A DNA stretch of 64,000 nt from Marasmius tenuissimus. Taxonomy: Eukaryota; Basidiomycota; Agaricomycetes; Agaricales; Marasmiaceae. Made by a program: the position numbers and the translations under genes. A model generated the notes under the pieces. It was not told the origin of the DNA and did no database searches. It saw only the letters and a program-made list of their open reading frames with translations. Within the stretch, counting starts at the first letter, position 1. Each line of letters starts with the position of its first letter. Positions 57,660 to 64,000 of the stretch are shown here, piece after piece. The stretch is from NCBI GenBank assembly GCA_029532415.1, contig JAQOTA010000047.1:1426001-1490000 (forward strand). Direction: 5' to 3'.

Positions 57660-60600
57660 TCAAGTGAATGAATAGAATTCAAGTCCAAGGTGATCTCTAA
57701 ACCATAAGAACTTCTCATGTCTGAGATTCTTCGTAAACATGTCTGCAGGATTATAGACTCCTTCGATGAAGAACAACTCAACTTTGCCATCTTCAACACA
57801 CAATCAAATATCGATGTGCTTGGTTCAGCGTTCTTGAACTGGATTAGATGCAATGAAGACAGAGCCTTGATTGTCACCGCAGATTGGAATAGGACCCAAG
57901 TCAATTCCAAGTTCAGAGAGTAGCGATCTTATCCAGGACGCTTGACAACTGCAATCTGACAGTGCCATATGCTCAGCTTCAGTGGAAGAACGAGCTACAG
58001 TCTTCTGGGTGTGTGGTTGCCACGAGAAGATGCCACCTGCTAACTTGAAGAAGTAGCCAGTGATCAAATGGCATTTGATGGGATCGGCAGCCCAATCCAA
58101 ATCTGTGAACGCAAGAAGACCTCCATCAGAGTCACCATTGTAGACGAGTGAATAATCTGATGTGCCAGCAAGATAGCAGCAGATATACAGGGCTTTATTG
58201 AGGTGTTCCTTTGTTGGATTAGAAGAGAACTGGGAAAGCTTCGTAACTGCATAGGCAATGTCTGGACGTGTGCCCAGCATAATGTACAGAAGCGACTCAA
58301 TCACAGACTGGAACTTGGAGCAAATGGCAGGATTGACTGGACCATTGTTGGGAGTTGGCACATAGCCAGCAGGTAGGGGCATAGGAGCACCTTTCACATT
58401 CTGCATCCCAAAACGTTCAAGGACTTTCTTCAGATAATCCTTCTGGTCAATCATGATCTTATTGCCTTTGCAATGAATGCTCATGCAGAGAAACTCGCTA
58501 GCATCGCCCATATCACAACATTCCCATTGAGCCATGAACTTGGCTTTCTTCTTGTCAACAAAAGCTTTGTTAGGACCCATGAAAAGTGCATCATCAACGT
58601 AGATGATCACATACACAACTTCACCACTCTTCGGATCTTTGCAGATGAAGAGTCCAGCATCAGAAGTCAGATGTTTGAAGCCCAGTACTTCCATGGATGA
58701 GCTGAGGGTTCACCACCACTCAAGGGCAGCTTGCTTCAGTCCAAATGATGCACGACACAGGCGTAGTACCTTATGTTCTTGGCCCTTGACTTTGAAGCCT
58801 TCGGGTTGTTCCATGTAAATCTCCCCAACAAGATCGCCATAAAGGAATGCATTCTTAACATCAACAGAAGTGATGTGTCAAGAATGAGGCCAGTGACTGG
58901 GAAAACCCCTCAGGCCACCATCAGGGTCAAGAGTGCGAAGGTAAGAGGATGGATTTGAGTAAGGCAAGTGTAAGATAGTACATGCTGGAAACAAGCACTA
59001 TAAGACAAAGTTGTCAGACTGGGGAACTATCTAGAAGTGTCCATGATTAAATATGAAAGAACCAAGCTGTAGAGATATCATGGGAATGAAGATAAAACAG
59101 GAAAAATGAAAGAACAAGTGATAAGAATCAAGGGATACATGTGGAAACATTGTCATGATGGAAACCATATGATATGCTGGGAAAATATCTGGAAACAATA
59201 TGGAACACCAGGTAGTACCAGGTAATGATATGGAGGCCAGAATGCAATGGTGAGAACATGTAACCATGGGAAATAAAGAGAAAAAAATGAGGAAAAAGTA
59301 CCTGGGAACCAAGGGAAGGGAAAACAATGGGTGGATTGATAACATGATGTACCAGTTCTTGAGAGCTGCAAGAGCAAGCATCATACAAACAGTCTCATAA
59401 TGAACAACTGGTGAGAAGATTTCATCAAAGTCGACACCTTCGACCTGAGAGAAACCCTTGGCAACAAGTCTAGCTTTCTTGCGACCATTCGACTTAATGT
59501 TGAAGACCCATCTATTTCTGATGGCTTTGCAACCTTTAGGCAAGTCACAGAGTTTGAAGACCTTGCGCTTACAAACTGCCTCAAGTTCTTTGTGACAAGT
59601 GTTCTTCCATTCCTTCTGTTGCTCAACAGGCAACTTTAGAATATCGCAGAGTGTCCACTCTCTGATGTTAGAGAAATCAGGAGTATCAGATGTTGGAAGT
59701 GAATTGTGAACTGGAACGGCATTGCTCAACAGGTAAATCACAAATCCTACTCCCCCTTCTTGGGTCAGTCTTTCAACTACACTTTCTTCCTCGTGTGACT
59801 CAGTGGTGCTTCCACTAGGTTCTGGAGCAGGCGGAGGCGGAAGTGGACCAGGAATCCCCTTTTTACCACTTTTGCCTTTCATAGATCGCGAAGAGCTAGG
59901 ACAATCAACTGGATGCGGAGGTTCCTTATCTCCAGTGATGTTTCTCCAAGTATTCTTATTCTCTAAGTTGCGAATAATGTCTGAGGGTTTATTCGAGTTC
60001 CGCTTTTCTCCAAATATATTACCAGGTTGCGTTGTACCCTTCTGCTGCTTCAAAGACTGGCATGGACCATCCACTGCTGGTGCAGGCAGAGGAACAGCGG
60101 GTTTGCCTGGAGGCATTGGAGGACCAGATTGAGGGAGTGGCACATCCCCTGGCACAGGGCCACCTGCAGGTTTGTCAACCTGAGGTTCTAATCTCTTGGA
60201 AGGCTCGGAGCAACGTCTGAGATCTGGGAATGGAGTATTGTTCCAATCGTCATCAGAGTCTTCATCTTCCAAAGGAATGTTGGGATTTTCACCCAAAGTA
60301 AATGGTTCACTACTGACAGGCGTGAAGCCATGAGTTTTGGCATCAGGACACTTGCTATACAGCATTTCATCGAATAGTGCAGTGCTACCTTTGAATACAG
60401 AATTATTACTTCGCATGAACAGGAAGCCTTTCATCCCGTCTTGGTAGCCAATGAAGGACATCAACTTGCTATGAGGAGCAAGCTTATTCTTCCTTCAATC
60501 TTCAGGAATGAAGATGTAGGCTGCACAACCCACAACTTGGAGATGTGAAACATCAGGTGCTTTGCCGTAAAGCATTTCGAACGGAGTTCGCCAGCTCAAA

Positions 60601-61574
60601 TGTTGCACAGGAGTGTGATTGTAGAGGTGGACAGCGTGCACATGGCAAAATTCCCACCAGAACTGAGGCATACAAGCTTCAGCCTTCTCATGAATAGTCC
60701 TGTTGAATCGTTCAGCACGACCGTTTTGTTGTGGTGTATACGGTATGCTTTGATCCCTCTGGATCCCATACTCTTTCAGTACTGCATCAAATTTATCTCC
60801 TTTGTACTCTCCCCCTTCATTGGACATCCAGGTCTTGACAACAGCATTGAATTGTGTCTTGACCATAGTAAGGAGGTCCCTCAAAGCAGGTACTGCCTTG
60901 TCTTTCGTCTTGAGCTTGGAGGTCCAAACGTAGGACGTGCAGTCATCGAGAAAAGAGATGTAGTACTTGTACCAGTGATACAATTCAACCAGGTACAACT
61001 TCAAATCCGAATGTATGCATTCAAACGGCGTAGGAGCTCTTGTAGTAGAGTTGGGGAATGATTTCTTGTGCATCTTGCCTTCAGCACAACCACAACACAG
61101 AGGTGTCTTCTTAGTAGGCATCTTAAGGTCAAGTGGGAAGCCTTGCATATGTTTCCGAGCTTTATTCAGGGCTTTATCTGACGGATGCCCAAAGTGTCTG
61201 TGCTCAATATCGTAGTCAACGTTGTAAACGACTGACTTGGCCAATAAAACCTCAGCAGATGTTTTCTGCAAGTGAACCCAATAAATGGTTTGACCAGGCA
61301 TATGAGGGTAGGAAACAAGCGATTGTTGTCACTGTGATGAGTAGAAGGCTAACTTCTTCGCGTTTCCACAAATTGATAGACCATCTTGAAGGAACTCTCC
61401 CATAGATAGCAAGCGTATATCCAATTGCGGTATGTAATAGACAGGATAGAGTCGTGAAGCACGCTCAGTAAGGTTCCCGTCATGTCCTTCAACATTATGC
61501 TTAATGAAGACTGTGCCTTTACCCTTAATCTGTATAGGGTTGCCCTTATTCGCAGTATTTACGATAGGACCATC
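57660..61574 (-). pseudogene. Copia polyprotein: protease part, integrase, RT, RNase H
   Basis: Reading the minus strand: a protease-region end (QIKGKGTVFIKHN), integrase with the HHCC zinc site (RHFGHPSD, LCCGCAEGKMH) and core (IHSDLKLY, PYTPQQNGRAERFNRT), then a proline-rich linker, RT ([38 protein letters not shown]) and RNase H (AFTDLDWAAD, STEAEHMALSD, DNQGSVFIA). The second integrase acid reads SNEGGEY where SDNGGEY is usual. The frame is continuous from 61574 to the stop at 57660 once the solo LTR and one TGATG are removed; only TGA codons at 61329, 60495, 58710, 57825 and 57804 break it. Confidence 0.88.
58876..59344. repeat. 469-bp solo LTR in the Copia RT
   Basis: Begins TGTCAAGAATG and ends GATAACA on the plus strand, with the 5-bp duplication TGATG (58871-58875 and 59345-59349). 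It differs in sequence from the other LTRs here, so it is a separate family. Orientation is not known. Without it the RT motif DVKNAFLYGDL follows directly after ALKNWYI, in frame. Confidence 0.9.
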
Positions 61575-62300
61575 TGTTACATCCATGCTGGTTCTGGGTT
61601 TCCAAAGGCTTCTATCCACCTTCCAGAGACTCCGATACTCAGAATCTACTTTATGTTTCTCTTTCCTTCATGATCCTTTCTGGAACATGACTTTGGATTC
61701 TGACGTTGTGTCCCCAATACTTACGGATTGGAGATACATATACACTGTTCATTTCTTAGTAATCTGTAAGCTCTACATTCCGACATTCTGCTTTCCATTC
61801 TATCATGACTCATCCTGTACATTCCATTTTGACATTTCATTTCCGATTCATCCCTGACTCCAGGACTTCGCCCTCCGTCTTGGATTCCGTACTGTACATA
61901 CATTCTCTCCTGCTCTTGACTCACTTCTGGTATTACAATCGCCGGAACCCCTTCGGAGGTCCCGGAGATCAATACATATATAAGCTGGATACTTCACAAC
62001 TTGTATTCTTCAGAATTAAAATCAACTTGGTTTCTGTTTTATCTCATTCATCTCATTCTGTCTCTTTCTCTCTATGTCCTCTATATCTTTATCCTCCTTT
62101 CCCTTCCGGTTAAGGACAGTCAAAGACAACTCAACTCAACAGTGTCGTTGGCAAAACCTTTAACTATTGTCCAACCATCCGTTCGGCCTTCCGGTTGTCG
62201 GAACCTCTCTCCAACTCTGACTAGTCCATTCTGACACGTCAGCTTCCGTCTTTTCCACTCAGACTTCTGTCCGGGCTGTCATATCTGCACAATCCTAACA
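61575..62300 (+). repeat. 5' LTR of a Ty3/Gypsy element
   Basis: 726 bp, TGTTACATCC to CCTAACA. The flanks differ (CCATC before, GTATT after), as expected if the right side is the primer-binding region of an element and not a target duplication. Highly similar to the solo LTR at 38692. Confidence 0.88.
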
Positions 62301-62589
62301 GTATTTTGATTCTCGAACCTTGAGTTGAAATTACTGAATGTCCAGACAAGTCATTTCTGAATTCCCTGGACACTTCAACAAAGATCCACCAAACCAATTT
62401 GTAGGAAGCATCTCCGCTTCCAAATCCATCTCAACAAACTGTTACGGTCGACGTAAAGAACGACAAGCGGTTTTCGGCAGCAGTGTCTGTGCTTCCAAAT
62501 ATCAAATCAATGTACAATCAACTCCACGTATCAGCACACTCAATACCGTCGCACCACTTCCGCCTAGCAAGCTCTGACGTCCTACAACA

Positions 62590-64000
62590 ATGGCTTCAAG
62601 ATACAGGACACTTGAGGATGGCAGAACAGTCTATGTAGGGGACAAGGTGCCTGAAACTCCTAGTCATCCTCCTCCTCCTCCGAAACCCGCATCCTGTCAA
62701 GTTTTCTCTCCAGCTACTATCGAAGATCCTCGAGGGGTGCTTGATCCTGCAAAACTCGCACTAGCACTTGCCAAGGCCCATAACGATCCTCCTCAGAAAA
62801 CAGCTAAGGGAAAAAACAAGGCCAATGAGGGAATAATTGATGACTATACTTTCGATGCCGCTGTTGATAAAGAACATTCATCCACTCCTCTGGTTACAGC
62901 TCCGGTTATGCGGATACTGAACTACCAACAGAAACAGTGTTACCCGAAGGATCTGATCCACATAAACAGGTCAAAGAACCCAAGGGCTCTTGAGGTGGCA
63001 GTAGGTGCAGATCCTGAGCAGGTAGTAGCAGGGGTGGAGATACAGATACAGAGCCAGAAGGCGACAATGGATCCAATCACGAACCCGCTGATTCCAGACC
63101 ACCTGGATGCCCTGGTGATGGACCTCCTGGCAGAGGACCCTCCAGTGGATGAGGTGGAGGGCCCGGATTCCCTAGAGGTCCCGGGAATGATCTCTACCAA
63201 TTCAATATGATGGCGCTCGTACAATCCATGCTTGAGCACAACAAAATTATTGCCCAGCTCCTTGGGAAGAAGCCAGAAAAGAAGGGGAACGTCAAGGAAC
63301 CTGATACCTTTGACAGTACTCAACCCGACAAGCTTCTGAGCTTCATCGTCTCATGTATGATCGTTTTCAATCACCGTCCCTCCGACTTTCCTACCAATGC
63401 CAATAAAATTCACTACATCATTTCTTACCTCTGTGGCATGTGCCTTGAATACTTCCAACCCAAAATCCTATACTATGAAACCGATTCTGATCCGCCTGCT
63501 TGGATGTTCAGCCTCCGAGCATTCCTCAATGAACTGGAAATGTTCTTCGGACAGGTGGATACGATAGAGGAAGCCGAAGACAAGTTCGACAACCTCCGGA
63601 TGGGAGAAGGGGAGAAAATCAGGAAGTTCAAGGTTTGTTTCAACACTCTCGCAGCCAAGATCGGTTACGGTGAGAACACTCTCTGTCATGCCTATTATTG
63701 CGCTCTGCCAACGCGTATCAAAGATTTGCTTCCAAACGTTGGTGCTTGTCCTTCGACTCTCAAACAGTTGTGTGTGGTGTGCCAGGAATACGACTGGACG
63801 CACTGGGTATGCAAAGGGGAGAAATCCCGAGAGGGCCGAGCAGCAAAGTGCGCCAACAACAATTCCAATTCCAATTCCAACTCCCGATCCAACAACAACT
63901 TTGGAAATTGTTCGAACAACTCTTCCAGAGGTTCAGGCAGTTCCGGTGGCTTCAACAAGAGCTCTGGCAACTCTTCCGGAAACTCTTCCGGCAACAAGTC
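62590..64000 (+). pseudogene. Gypsy gag, frame-broken
   Basis: The frame starts MASRYRTLEDGRTVYVGDKV with a proline run. A shift near 62,900 moves it to another frame, which has TGA at 62991, 63015 and 63150 in a Gly/Pro-rich linker and then stays open as FNMMALVQSMLEHNKIIAQL, KVKEPDTFD-type VKEPDTFDSTQPDKLLSF, NKIHYIISYLCGMCLEYF, WMFSLRAFLNELEMFFG, and an Asn/Ser/Gly-rich tail to the window edge. It is a typical Gypsy capsid (retrotrans_gag). The zinc knuckle is expected just beyond the edge. Confidence 0.8.

Larger units (their letters stand above)
57291..61574 (-). mobile_element. Ty1/Copia retrotransposon, partial and nested
   Basis: 3' LTR, polypurine tract and most of pol on the minus strand. 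It is truncated at 61574 by a Gypsy 5' LTR, so gag, the first part of protease and the 5' LTR are outside. A solo LTR lies inside the RT. Confidence 0.9.
61575..64000 (+). mobile_element. Ty3/Gypsy retrotransposon, runs off the window
   Basis: 5' LTR, leader, then gag. The rest (pol, 3' LTR) lies beyond position 64,000. Confidence 0.85.

Noticed and set aside
61575..62300. Reading this LTR as another solo LTR
   Set aside because: Its flanks (CCATC, GTATT) do not match, and gag follows on the right, so it is a 5' LTR.
1..64000. tRNA, rRNA or CRISPR features
   Set aside because: No cloverleaf-like A/B box pairs, rRNA sequence or spaced direct repeats were noticed. A tRNA scan was not possible.

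Overview
The window looks like a piece of a filamentous basidiomycete (Agaricomycetes) nuclear chromosome. Genes are cut by many 49-65 bp GT-AG introns, TATA boxes lie about 70-135 bp upstream of start codons, and the families include Clr2, CipC/DUF3759, DUF6589, an Agaricomycete protein with a GDQYNY-type N-terminus and expanded kinase-like proteins. Genus cannot be fixed from the sequence alone.

Positions 1-32,600 are ordinary gene space. In order: a kinase-like protein lacking catalytic residues (+), a small heat-shock protein (-), a Clr2-type silencing factor (+), a secreted carboxypeptidase Y-like peptidase (-), three tandem paralogues of a small secreted double-psi beta-barrel protein (+), a CipC-like protein (-), a doubtful small gene (+), a conserved fungal protein (-), two divergent cytochrome P450 paralogues, and an arylsulfotransferase-like membrane-anchored protein (-). 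Then comes about 5 kb holding only relics of F-box/LRR-like genes and a 5'-truncated membrane-protein gene. The third beta-barrel gene carries a 299-bp CACTG-ended MITE inside an intron.

Positions 32,640-64,000 form a transposon island built by repeated nesting. It holds: a frameshifted spliced gene; a TIR element rich in TTCAAAT motifs; a LINE with endonuclease, RNase H and RT in that unusual order, split by a solo LTR; a convergent pair of a RecQ-like helicase (split by a 1.06-kb CACTG element) and a DUF6589 protein; a small membrane-protein gene; an end-to-end pogo element; a second solo LTR; a cluster of inverted repeats; and a Copia element on the minus strand. The Copia element has itself been hit by a solo LTR and by a Gypsy element that runs off the right edge.

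Several insertions are proved by exact target-site duplications: TCA, ATA, TAGGG, AAACC, TGATG and TA. Removing three of them restores an intron length or a reading frame exactly. All 13 premature stops scored in the LINE, pogo, Copia and Gypsy frames are TGA, which points to CpG deamination (methylation or a RIP-like process). The most system-like unit is the helicase/DUF6589 convergent pair; that the two act together is inference.
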